The position numbers and the translations under genes were made by a program. Shown here one piece after another: positions 57,201 through 63,935 of a stretch of 64,000 nt of DNA (positions are counted from its first letter, which is position 1; each line of letters starts with the position of its first letter). The notes below the pieces were generated by a model. The model had not been told where the DNA came from. It saw only the letters and a list, made by a program, of their open reading frames with translations, and did no database searches. The DNA is from Aliiglaciecola lipolytica (GTDB taxonomy: Bacteria; Pseudomonadota; Gammaproteobacteria; Enterobacterales; Alteromonadaceae): NCBI RefSeq assembly GCF_018860635.1, contig NZ_JAHKPT010000017.1:25037-89036 (forward strand), read 5' to 3'.

Positions 57201-57288
57201 ATCTTTAGCACCATATAACCCCAATGAAGGTGCTAGCTTTACTATAACACCCAAACTAGAACAAGATTCAATCAATGCAGAGGCGTAA
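54250..57288 (+). CDS. Double-GHKL ATPase: MORC/HSP90-like plus kinase-like module
   Basis: The 1012-residue protein has an N-terminal GHKL ATPase (N box ELFKNAHDAY with E28/N32; DDGLGM 56-61; GEKGIGRLS near 100) of the MORC/MutL/HSP90 kind. A long middle follows, including coiled coil (about 500-780). The C-terminal part is histidine-kinase-like: HHEFSG (H800/H801-E802) in the place of the H box, N box NLIDNS (910-915), DSGPGIP (941) and GRGMGL (965-970). It therefore has two ATP-binding modules. It overlaps the methyltransferase stop by one base and is followed by a receiver-domain gene, as in a sensor-regulator pair. Confidence 0.9.
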   Translation: MAQIKTKARALDMLGRQQIAGIPTALSELFKNAHDAYADNVEVDYIRKRNLLILRDDGLGMTRDEFEERWLTIGTDSKFVDENSIALPATNISKALRPVMGEKGIGRLSIAAIGPQVLVLTRAKREDGLSTLVAGFINWTLFSLPALDLSDIDIPLIEIRNNQMITNDQFLNLLSQAKENVKSLNNKISQDKIDTVIHQIDSFEFNPEVWYRNLKNFDAKVDDQLESDGITSNRKLYLDEDGFGTHFVISPVDEILNEEVEGDLTSKAATDQASRLEKALLGFTNTMDKDNKPPILARFRDHTADGSIVDRISESIFFTPQEFEQSDHHIKGSFNEFGQFTGTVTIYGEEEKEYVLSWPEGLNKPVFCGHFKIKLAVIMGTARESKLPNALWQEIYHKTNKIGGLYIYRDGIRVLPYGDSDVDFLHIEQRRSKSASQAFFSYRRMLGSIELTKKNNYALHEKAGREGFIENKAYKQFKSILENFFIQVARDFFNEKGDLSEQFVQIRSRHQEAYDLLKKRENLTSTKKKRLQEQLEVFFKRYDNDYWSSRLTSISEKINYKFKDFDGQFESVDDFIFEVQEILSNGLKPLVNNLNITFPAGVGFGKALTDLCDMYKVKKDKIQSNINELKAKTEKRLVEFEDKFGNRTGMRRRFSDSIDSQTEYQQKQLNAVYNKANKVLEELEGWAKSEISKNRAIAKENLEQVKHDFSSVSFNEKSTDELYELKASLEGKITETANMVLEKVEHIADQIQTIREGNEQNSISGNKLTEVIESEYEHLKEVNDQNSEMVHLGMAIGIIHHEFSGNVLGIRRALKEMQPWASKNEKLNLIYQDIRSGFEHLEGYLKVFTPLTRRLTRKKVTITGKAVSDFVNSVFWDRLANEKIQLKVTDKFLEQSIIGFTSTIYPAIINLIDNSIFWLGKASGEKVITLDATNTGFIIKDSGPGIPTIDKENVFEFAFSRKAGGRGMGLYVVRKTLEDEGFEISLAPYNPNEGASFTITPKLEQDSINAEA

Positions 57289-57291
57289 GGG

Positions 57292-59049
57292 ATGACACCA
57301 GTGTTAAGTTTTAAAGAAAACTCAAAAATGATTGCACAGCACTTTTTACAATCGGTAGTTGCCGTTGATGACAACATTAGATTTAAAGCAAGACCTGCTT
57401 TTGATGATGAAAAATTAGCTGAGCCTGATGATACTGGTTTTGGTGAGTTTGAAGCTGATGATGATAAACAGCAAGCAACCACAGCTCTTTCTCATGAGCT
57501 ATATTATCAAGATTTATCTCACGAATTTGCAAGTAAAGGAATTATATGTGGTGGTTTTTCCCCTGAAGGTGACGTCGATTCTTCATTGCAAGCAGTCGTA
57601 AATACCTCTAAGAATGCAGATATCACTATATTAGATTGGCAAATGGAAAAAGCTGGCCCTGATGGAAAATTTGCAATAGATACAACACTTAAAATATCTG
57701 AGATTGATATTTCTGAAGGTGGAAGAACTCGATTGATTTGCATATATACAGCTGAAAATGCTGAAGATGTTGCTGATATACTTGTAAAATCACTTGTTGG
57801 CTTACACTCAAAATTAGAAGAAAGGACTATTACGTTTGAGTTACCCGAACTAACTCATTGGAAAATAGAGGTGGTTAATAAGGCTGATAAACTAGAGGTT
57901 GAGTTATGTGATTTTTTGATTAACTCTTTTGCTAATCTTACGACTGGATTATTGTCGAACGCTGTCGTGTCTTCGATAGCATCAATTCGAGATAATACAC
58001 ATAATCTTTTACATAAGTTTAATAGCACTCTTGATCCTGCATATGTATCCCATATTTTAGGTTTGATCTCATCACCTAAAATGAGAGAGCAAGCTCATGA
58101 CGTTGCGTTCGACTACGCTGTTGAATTAATTTCTGAAGAGCTTAAATCAAGTTTACAGATAAATGAAAAAGTTAAAGGTAGTCTATCTAAAAAGATCATA
58201 AATGCTTGGCCTGATTTTATTGAAGTAGATGACCTTAAAAAATCATTTTTCTTGGAGTTATCTGATGAGGAGAAACTAACCTTCAATAGAACGCAGATGA
58301 AGCGGCTTTTATTAGCCGATGATTTAAAAGAGACCCTAAAAGAAATAGGTATGGAAGCCAGTCAAAAAAACATCGTAGCTAGTCAAAAAGCTAAAAGATT
58401 GTTGGCTAGTGAATCAAACCAAGAAAAGATTGACCCTATTCTAAATAGTAATAATGCAATACAAGTTAAACATCAAACGCTTAAACCTATAGAGCGTTTT
58501 GAAAGAGAAGCAATTCAATTATCAATAAATGAACCCTCGGAAAAGCCTTTGCTGGACTTATGTTCAATTGAAAATACGAGACGTTCCCAGGAAATTTCGT
58601 TATGTAGAGCACCCTCATTGAAGCAGGGGACAATATTAAAAAATGAAAAGACAAGTGAATATTATATATGTATCCAGCCTTTATGTGACAGTGTTCGCTT
58701 ACAAAGGACTACAAGCTTTACATTTTTGCAAATTTCTGAGGTTACGGAGAAGAAAGGAAAGTTTACACATGTAATAAAGAAAGCAAACAATGAGCACTTA
58801 AAGCTTTTTATTTCTTGTAAAGCAACTACTGTACGAACGTTAGATTTTTTACCAGATACTGATAGTAAGGTTGTTTTATCATTTTTAGAAGATCGTCAAT
58901 ATTTCTTCGAAAATTCCACTAACATTCGCTTTGAATGGTATGGCGAGCTTAAACAACTTATTACTCAAGACATTGTTAATAATTTGGCAGCTCAAATATC
59001 TAGAGTGGGGAGTGATTCATTTGAATGGTTAAGACAAAAGCAACTTTAG
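57292..59049 (+). CDS. Receiver-domain protein of the defence-like operon
   Basis: The 585-residue protein begins with a receiver-like fold: acidic pair D26/D27 (VVAVDDNI), an acidic insertion, the phosphoacceptor-position D115 (ITILDWQM), T153 (LICIYTAE) and K197 (VVNKADK). A long helical region (about 210-430) and a beta-rich end follow. It has no known DNA-binding output. It starts 3 bases after the kinase-like gene, so it is its likely partner. It resembles receiver domains that occur in conflict-system operons. The output function is unknown. Confidence 0.8.
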   Translation: MTPVLSFKENSKMIAQHFLQSVVAVDDNIRFKARPAFDDEKLAEPDDTGFGEFEADDDKQQATTALSHELYYQDLSHEFASKGIICGGFSPEGDVDSSLQAVVNTSKNADITILDWQMEKAGPDGKFAIDTTLKISEIDISEGGRTRLICIYTAENAEDVADILVKSLVGLHSKLEERTITFELPELTHWKIEVVNKADKLEVELCDFLINSFANLTTGLLSNAVVSSIASIRDNTHNLLHKFNSTLDPAYVSHILGLISSPKMREQAHDVAFDYAVELISEELKSSLQINEKVKGSLSKKIINAWPDFIEVDDLKKSFFLELSDEEKLTFNRTQMKRLLLADDLKETLKEIGMEASQKNIVASQKAKRLLASESNQEKIDPILNSNNAIQVKHQTLKPIERFEREAIQLSINEPSEKPLLDLCSIENTRRSQEISLCRAPSLKQGTILKNEKTSEYYICIQPLCDSVRLQRTTSFTFLQISEVTEKKGKFTHVIKKANNEHLKLFISCKATTVRTLDFLPDTDSKVVLSFLEDRQYFFENSTNIRFEWYGELKQLITQDIVNNLAAQISRVGSDSFEWLRQKQL

Positions 59050-59058
59050 GGTAATGTC

Positions 59059-59823
59059 ATGTCTCATGATCAATATTTCAAATTGGATTACGAATACTCT
59101 AAGAAAGATATATATAAGTTGTTATGTGTACCAATCGAAAAGCAAAGAGGTAACTGGGACACTGGCTATACTCAGTATAATAATATATGGTATTTGTTTG
59201 TGAATATTGGTGCTTCTGGCCGCACTGGACATAATTACAAAAATGAAAAAGTAGGTAATAAGTTTAAGTGGTATGGTAAAGGAGGTTCAAAGCTCTTACA
59301 CCCCAGTATACAAAGCTTATTATCTCATAATGCTAACGTTTGTATTTTTTACCGTAATGACTCAAGAAAAGAGTTTACATACGGTGGGCAAGTCTTGGCT
59401 GAAACATATAAAGATAGCTCTCCTGTCGAAATCATATGGAAGCCAATAATATCCAAAAGTGAAAATTTCTATTACCCTGATGAAATTCAAGAACCTTTGA
59501 AATACTTTGAAGGCACTAAGGCTACTATCTCAGTCAACGTATATGAAAGAAATAGAAAAGCTAGAGACAAATGTCTGGAAATATACGGGTTAAGCTGCAC
59601 AGTGTGTAATTTTAATTTTGGAAAAGAATACGGTGAAATTGGCAAAGGATATATTCAAGTACATCATTTAGTCCCTCTGGCTAGCATAGATAAATTATAT
59701 GAGCTGGATCCAATAAGAGATTTAAGGCCGGTATGTCCTAATTGCCACGCAATGTTACATAAACTTTCTCCACCTTTATCTATTTCTGAACTTGGTAACA
59801 TTCTAAAACAGAAGAGTAGGTAA
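59059..59823 (+). CDS. HNH endonuclease with N-terminal binding-type domain
   Basis: The 254-residue protein ends with an HNH/McrA-type nuclease: CTVC (C180, C183), VHHL (H202, H203), CPNCHAMLHK (C226, N228, C229, H230, H234). The N-terminal 150 residues (WDTGYTQY, IGASGRTGHNY, WYGKGGSK, IFYRNDSRKEFTYGG) form another domain, whose spacing resembles the DUF3427 end of the helicase at 43518. It is probably the nuclease of the operon. It starts 9 bases after the receiver gene. Confidence 0.9.
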   Translation: MSHDQYFKLDYEYSKKDIYKLLCVPIEKQRGNWDTGYTQYNNIWYLFVNIGASGRTGHNYKNEKVGNKFKWYGKGGSKLLHPSIQSLLSHNANVCIFYRNDSRKEFTYGGQVLAETYKDSSPVEIIWKPIISKSENFYYPDEIQEPLKYFEGTKATISVNVYERNRKARDKCLEIYGLSCTVCNFNFGKEYGEIGKGYIQVHHLVPLASIDKLYELDPIRDLRPVCPNCHAMLHKLSPPLSISELGNILKQKSR

Positions 59824-59837
59824 CATAAGGATATGTA

Positions 59838-59936
59838 ATGAGAGAAATATTCGAAAAGCAATTTAAAGCATTTTGCTATGCTAGTCAGCCTCTAATACGT
59901 ACCATCAGTAATGGAATTAATTTCATCGAAAACTGA
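59838..59936 (+). CDS. Short ORF closing the operon
   Basis: A 32-residue frame (MREIFEKQFKAFCYASQPLI...) starts 14 bases after the nuclease gene with AAGG upstream and ends at TGA inside the IS target duplication. The stop also exists in the pre-insertion sequence, so the IS did not create it. It may be a small real gene or the remnant of a longer one. Confidence 0.35.
   Translation: MREIFEKQFKAFCYASQPLIRTISNGINFIEN
59929..59936. repeat. Target-site duplication, left copy
   Basis: AAAACTGA lies immediately left of the IS and is repeated exactly at 60613-60620 on the right. The 8-bp size fits the IS256 family. Confidence 0.92.
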
Positions 59937-60612
59937 GAGCCTGTAACAGATTCTGTGTAACTGCCATTTAGTTAATATGCTTTTCGAGGCGTTCCTCGAA
60001 CTCAATAATAAAACGACTCATCGCCTGACGCCAGTTTTGAATCGGCATCGACCATTTCTTATTGGCGTCTTTAATGGCTAAGTACACCATTTTTCTCGCA
60101 GAATCGTCGCTAGGGAAGATTTTCCGTTTCTTGATGGCCTTGCGGATAACGCTGTACAATGACTCAATGGCGTTGGTCGTGTAAATTGCCCTGTGGATAT
60201 CCTCAGGGTAGTTGAACAAGGTGTTGAGGTTATGCCAGTGCGTACGCCATGATTTAGCGATTTGAGGGTACTGGCAATCTCATGTTTCAGCAAACCGTTC
60301 AAGCTCAAGCGGCGCCTCATCTTCGGTTTTAACGCGTTTGCTGCTCTTACCGTTGCGACTGTACGTAGAGATGGACTTTTTATGCTTCTCATAGCCAAGT
60401 TGCTCATCCATTTCTGCGTTCACTGCCGCTTCAACAGTGATTTTCTTCAACATCTGACTGAATTCGTTTAAGTCCTCAGGTGTTTTAATTCCCTTGGCCG
60501 CTTCCTTTACGAAAGCTTCAAGCTCTTTCTTGTTCATATTCATCTGCCTATCCTTAACTCTCTATAGAGTAAATTGTCAGATAGGCAGTTACACAAAAAT
60601 AGTTACAGTCTC
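59937..60612. mobile_element. IS256-family deletion derivative (676 bp)
   Basis: Terminal inverted repeats of about 29 bp (59937-59965 and 60584-60612) share GAG-CTGTAAC and TGTGTAACTGCC. The 8-bp duplication AAAACTGA flanks both ends. The element is about half the size of a normal IS256 relative, because the middle of the transposase is missing. It is non-autonomous. Confidence 0.92.
59968..60543 (-). pseudogene. Truncated IS256-type transposase
   Basis: The N-terminal part (60543 down to about 60290; MNMNKKELEAFVKEAAKG ... YSRNGKSSKRVKTED) joins directly to a C-terminal part (YPQIAKSWRTHWHNLN ... YTTNAIESLYSVIRK). The central DDE region is lost. The fusion is in frame apart from one stop, TGA at 60280-60282, at a position that is normally Trp in this family. 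It should be inactive. Confidence 0.88.
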
Positions 60613-60620
60613 AAAACTGA
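60613..60620. repeat. Target-site duplication, right copy
   Basis: AAAACTGA follows the right inverted repeat directly and equals the left copy at 59929-59936. Confidence 0.92.
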
Positions 60621-60941
60621 CCCACTGAGACCCGGGTGAAATCTTTACCAATTTGCTAGTCGACTATACCCTTCCTTTATCCATATCACTTTTTCGTACA
60701 GAAAACGTTTTCAGACGAATATTCGCACTCCTCACAAATTTCGCTGGCAGAAAGGTCACTTGATTACTGATTTACAAATATAATCCACCATTCTTCCCGG
60801 TTGCGGCGTTTTCTACGCATAATTCCCTAGAGTGAAAGTCAAAATGACATTGGTCGTTATTAAGCATTCATTGAAGGCGCAGCCTTTGCTAGATGCTTAC
60901 GAAAATTAGACCTGAAGAACTAGTAGTTATCCATTTTTCAA
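60621..60941. other. Intergenic region between IS and ParB-like gene
   Basis: No convincing gene was seen. A 21-codon frame near 60845-60910 (MTLVVIKHSLKAQPLLDAYEN) is the only protein-like text and is too short to call. Confidence 0.4.
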
Positions 60942-61439
60942 TTAGTGCTGTCGACTGAGCCCAAGGTGTTTCTTAAAATCATCACTTTCGGACTTGTTGA
61001 TTTGCACTGGTATAAACTGGGCTCCTAACTTTTCGGCTATCCTCACTCTGTGTCTTCCACCAACAAACCCCACTGCCCATACAGTTTCTGGTTTTCTTCT
61101 TAATAGAATTTGTAATAGATTACGCTTCAAGTCTCTCTCGCTGAAACCGATTCTAGGCATATCCATATTGTATTTTTCGCAGTTTTGTATATCAACATAG
61201 CGAGATAATTTCTCTTTAGCCCATGTGTCAGCGTGAGGAACCATAGGTATGGCTGGATCAACACACAATGCAATAAATTTTACTAAGGGTACTTCAACCA
61301 CATCTATTGACTTAGCAAATTGTTGCATTGTGAGATCAGTTTTCCACTCTAAATATGGATATTTCGCATCATTGGGTAGAGGTATTCGATACAAATCATC
61401 CGACAGTTTGATGATTTTCATGTTGTTAAGCTTAGACAT
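60942..61439 (-). CDS. ParB/Srx-fold protein
   Basis: The 165-residue protein has a C-terminal part with VGGRHRVRIAEKLGAQFIPVQI, the ParB/sulfiredoxin-type phosphate-binding signature, and VEVPLVKFIAL before it. Small proteins of this kind bind or hydrolyse nucleotides, or act with DNA. A role in island maintenance is possible but unproved. It is on the integrase strand, 91 bases after... the integrase lies upstream of it, so the two may be cotranscribed. Confidence 0.72.
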   Translation of the reverse strand: MSKLNNMKIIKLSDDLYRIPLPNDAKYPYLEWKTDLTMQQFAKSIDVVEVPLVKFIALCVDPAIPMVPHADTWAKEKLSRYVDIQNCEKYNMDMPRIGFSERDLKRNLLQILLRRKPETVWAVGFVGGRHRVRIAEKLGAQFIPVQINKSESDDFKKHLGLSRQH

Positions 61440-61509
61440 TTTTCTTCCTTGATAAATTTAAGTTCACAATCAACTTATCACATTTTAAAAAAAACACCCT
61501 TGTAGATAA

Positions 61510-62850
61510 TTAAATATTCACGAGGGGAGTTAATTGGTCTGCTAACTGTTGATGAGCTATTTTACGTTCATTAAAAAAAGCATCTCGGTTGTAGATTCCC
61601 TCAACTCCTTTTTTCACATGATTAATGCATTTTTCTGCAACTTCTGAACGAACTTTATTCTTTGACATCAATGTTCTCGTTGTTCGCCGTAAATCGTGAA
61701 TAACAAAGTACTCTATGCCCGCAGTACCTAAAACATTACCGGTACTACTTTTTAATTTACCTGTCTTTTTACCAAATAGATTTGTTAATGCATGGTTTAA
61801 AGTATCATCTGAAATATATCCTCGCCGCTTGCTTTTCCGACGAGATGGAAATACATAGGGTGAGCCATTGGATCTATGTTTCAGCTCGTTGAGCCATTCA
61901 CCAGCTTGCTTTGGAATTGGTATATCTATAGCTACATTATTTTTAGAGCGTTCTTCCGTAAGCCGCCAAATAGTATTATTGTCAAGCAGTTCATCCCACC
62001 TTAAAGCAATCAACTCCCCTTTTCTTACCCCTAAAACAACTAATAATGCGACAGCTAAGTAATTCTCTCGACTAAAGTGTGCATGATTCTTTCTCATAGT
62101 GTGAAAAACAATTTTCAATTCACCCAAGGAAAGCGCTCGCTCTCTAGATTTTTCAGTACCTCCAGCATGCTTAGTTTTGAATGCCATTGCTGGATTGTGA
62201 TGTATTAGCCCAAGAGTAACTCCATGATCAAAAAGTTGCTTAAGATAGGTAAGCGTATCATTGACTATTGTTGGCCTGGTGGTTTTCTTGCGCCCTTTCA
62301 CAAATTTCAAAACACTTCGGATATCTAAACCAGTAATCTCATTGAGAGAGATGCCACCTATTTGGGGTTTTATCTCTTGTTGATATATTCGGACAGGTAT
62401 CTTTGGATGTTCTAATCGGCTAGCTATGTCATCCAACCAATCTAATGCGAGGTCATTGACAGTGTTATATATACTTTGTTTTGCTCGTTTTTTCTCTGCT
62501 AACGGATCTGATCCTTGATTAACAATAGCTCTCGCTTTTGCTAACTCATCTCTTGCATCCGAAAAAGGTAATTTATCTGGTCTTTTGCCATAAGTTCCCA
62601 GCGTCATACGCTTAGGTTTATTGTGAGTTTTGTATTGATAAACCCAGGTGCCAGTTCCCTGAGCACTGATCCTAAAGTACAGATTTTTCTCTATGCGGGT
62701 GAAGCTCTCAATGCCAGTATTTAATAACGCCCTTATAGTCGCATCATTAATTTTACCTGATTTGATTTTACTTACTATTTCGAAATGTTTATTTGATGAA
62801 TTCAATATGATTGACCAAAAGTATGACAGATTTCGAAACCCTACATCCAA
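61510..62850 (-). CDS. Tyrosine integrase of the island (DUF4102/P4 type)
   Basis: The frame spans 446 residues. It has an arm-binding/DUF4102-type N-terminus (LYFRISAQGTGTWVYQYKTHNKPKRMTLGTYGKRPDKLPFSDARDEL) and a catalytic domain: Arg in LGVRKGELIALRW, HDLRRTTRTLMS and a late Tyr (EGIYNR). It should recombine the island at yicC. The start at TTG 62850 lies inside an inverted repeat; TTG 62805 is a likelier start (about 431 residues), although no clear ribosome site was seen for either. Confidence 0.92.
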   Translation of the reverse strand: MDVGFRNLSYFWSIILNSSNKHFEIVSKIKSGKINDATIRALLNTGIESFTRIEKNLYFRISAQGTGTWVYQYKTHNKPKRMTLGTYGKRPDKLPFSDARDELAKARAIVNQGSDPLAEKKRAKQSIYNTVNDLALDWLDDIASRLEHPKIPVRIYQQEIKPQIGGISLNEITGLDIRSVLKFVKGRKKTTRPTIVNDTLTYLKQLFDHGVTLGLIHHNPAMAFKTKHAGGTEKSRERALSLGELKIVFHTMRKNHAHFSRENYLAVALLVVLGVRKGELIALRWDELLDNNTIWRLTEERSKNNVAIDIPIPKQAGEWLNELKHRSNGSPYVFPSRRKSKRRGYISDDTLNHALTNLFGKKTGKLKSSTGNVLGTAGIEYFVIHDLRRTTRTLMSKNKVRSEVAEKCINHVKKGVEGIYNRDAFFNERKIAHQQLADQLTPLVNI

Positions 62851-62884
62851 GAGTAATACCTGTCAAACCTTCTGTCATACTTTA
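62817..62884. promoter_or_regulatory. Inverted repeat at the integrase promoter
   Basis: AAAAGTATGACAGA (62817-62830) and TCTGTCATACTTTA (62871-62884) are reverse complements in 13 of 14 positions. They flank 40 bases upstream of the likely integrase start and lie about 110 bases from the attR core. They could be arm-type integrase sites or the operator of a regulator. Confidence 0.55.
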
Positions 62885-62987
62885 ATTTTAATTTAACTAG
62901 ATTAAATCAGATTGTCTTAAAGCAATAACGCGCCACTAATCATTGATTAATAATGAAAAAATAAGCTACTTTAATCTTGTTTAATAA

Positions 62988-63851
62988 TCATTCTATATTC
63001 TGGATCTGCTCGCGCATTTGCTCAATCAACACTTTCAATTCCACGGCTGATTGGGTGATGTCAGCGTGGATGGATTTTGAGCCTAGGGTGTTTGATTCGC
63101 GATTGAATTCTTGCATCATGAAGTCGAGTCTTCGGCCGCATGCGCCGCCTTTATTGAGGATGTTGTGAGTTTCGCCAATATGGGAGTTGAGTCGGTCGAG
63201 TTCTTCGGCGACGTCGACCTTTTGTGCAAGCATGATCATCTCTTGTTCTACTCTGCCCGCTTCAAGTTCGATTTTTGCTTCTTCGAAGCGGCTTAATAGT
63301 CGCTCTTTTTGCCATGTGATGATTTCTGGCATTCTGGCGCTCACGATTTTGACTTGTTCTTGTATTCCTTCAAGGCGTTGTTCAATCATTTCTTTTAAGT
63401 TAACACCTTCTGCCGCGCGAGCTTGGATGAAGTCGTTGAGAGTGTCGTCAAAGCCTTTCATTATGTCGGTTTGAATGCTGTCCATATCGGTTTCCACCGT
63501 GGCAATAACGCCAGGCCAGCGCAGGATATCGACGGGGTTTACGCCGCTTGATTGGCCGTGAGATTGTACCCAGTCGGCGGCTTTTAGTAGCTGTTTGGCA
63601 AGATCTTCATTAAGACTTAGCTCGCCTGCTGCTGCATCGTTGGGAATATAGCGTAATGCACATTCTACTTTGCCCCGTTGAAGACGTTTTCTAAAACGTT
63701 CTCTTAACATTGGCTCGAGTGAGCGAAACTGCTCTGGAAGGCGGAAAAAGGTTTCTAGGTAGCGTTGATTAACCGAGCGAATTTCCCATATTGCGGTGCC
63801 CCATTCTGCTTTTATTTCGTTGCGGGCAAATGCTGTCATGCTATATATCAT
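62988..63851 (-). CDS. yicC: YicC-family endoribonuclease
   Basis: The 287-residue protein starts MIYSMTAFARNEIKAEWGTAIWEIRSVNQRYLE and ends with the conserved FMMQEFNRESNTLGSKSIHADITQSAVELKVLIEQMREQIQNIE. Both are the YicC hallmarks, and it is full length. YicC is a cytosolic metal-dependent ribonuclease involved in small-RNA decay. Its last six codons lie in the attachment site of the island, so the element preserves the protein end. It starts at an ATG with GAGGAA upstream. Confidence 0.95.
   Translation of the reverse strand: MIYSMTAFARNEIKAEWGTAIWEIRSVNQRYLETFFRLPEQFRSLEPMLRERFRKRLQRGKVECALRYIPNDAAAGELSLNEDLAKQLLKAADWVQSHGQSSGVNPVDILRWPGVIATVETDMDSIQTDIMKGFDDTLNDFIQARAAEGVNLKEMIEQRLEGIQEQVKIVSARMPEIITWQKERLLSRFEEAKIELEAGRVEQEMIMLAQKVDVAEELDRLNSHIGETHNILNKGGACGRRLDFMMQEFNRESNTLGSKSIHADITQSAVELKVLIEQMREQIQNIE
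62991..63008 (-). repeat. attR: attachment site inside the yicC 3' end
   Basis: TTCTATATTCTGGATCTG matches the distal copy at 47086-47103 in 17 of 18 positions. It encodes the last residues (QIQNIE) of YicC and lies next to the integrase gene. Confidence 0.85.
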
Positions 63852-63935
63852 GGGTATTCCTCAATAATTTAAATTTGAATGCTGGCATAGTTTACGCGTT
63901 ATTAACAAAATTCGCAGTGGTTTTTGTTATTCGCA

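Larger units (their letters stand above)
47086..63008. mobile_element. Integrative mobilizable element in yicC (about 15.9 kb)
   Basis: The element is bounded by an 18-bp imperfect direct repeat, one copy within the 3' end of intact yicC. A tyrosine integrase is next to that end. Inside are a mobilization operon with a MobF relaxase and coupling protein but no mating-pore genes, a defence-like four-gene operon, a deleted IS and a ParB-like gene. Mobilizable genomic islands at the same yicC site are known in Vibrio and relatives. This one differs in carrying its own MobF relaxase and TraD. It would need a helper conjugative element for transfer. Confidence 0.85.

Noticed and set aside
59838..59936. 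Idea that the IS truncated the gene after the nuclease
   Set aside because: The stop TGA lies in the target duplication and is present in the reconstructed pre-insertion sequence, so the IS did not cause it.
60078..60471. Open frames on both strands across the transposase remnant
   Set aside because: They are out of frame with the recognised IS256 transposase text and have no family features.
62988..63008. tRNA-type attachment site
   Set aside because: No tRNA gene is present; the repeat falls in the yicC coding end instead.
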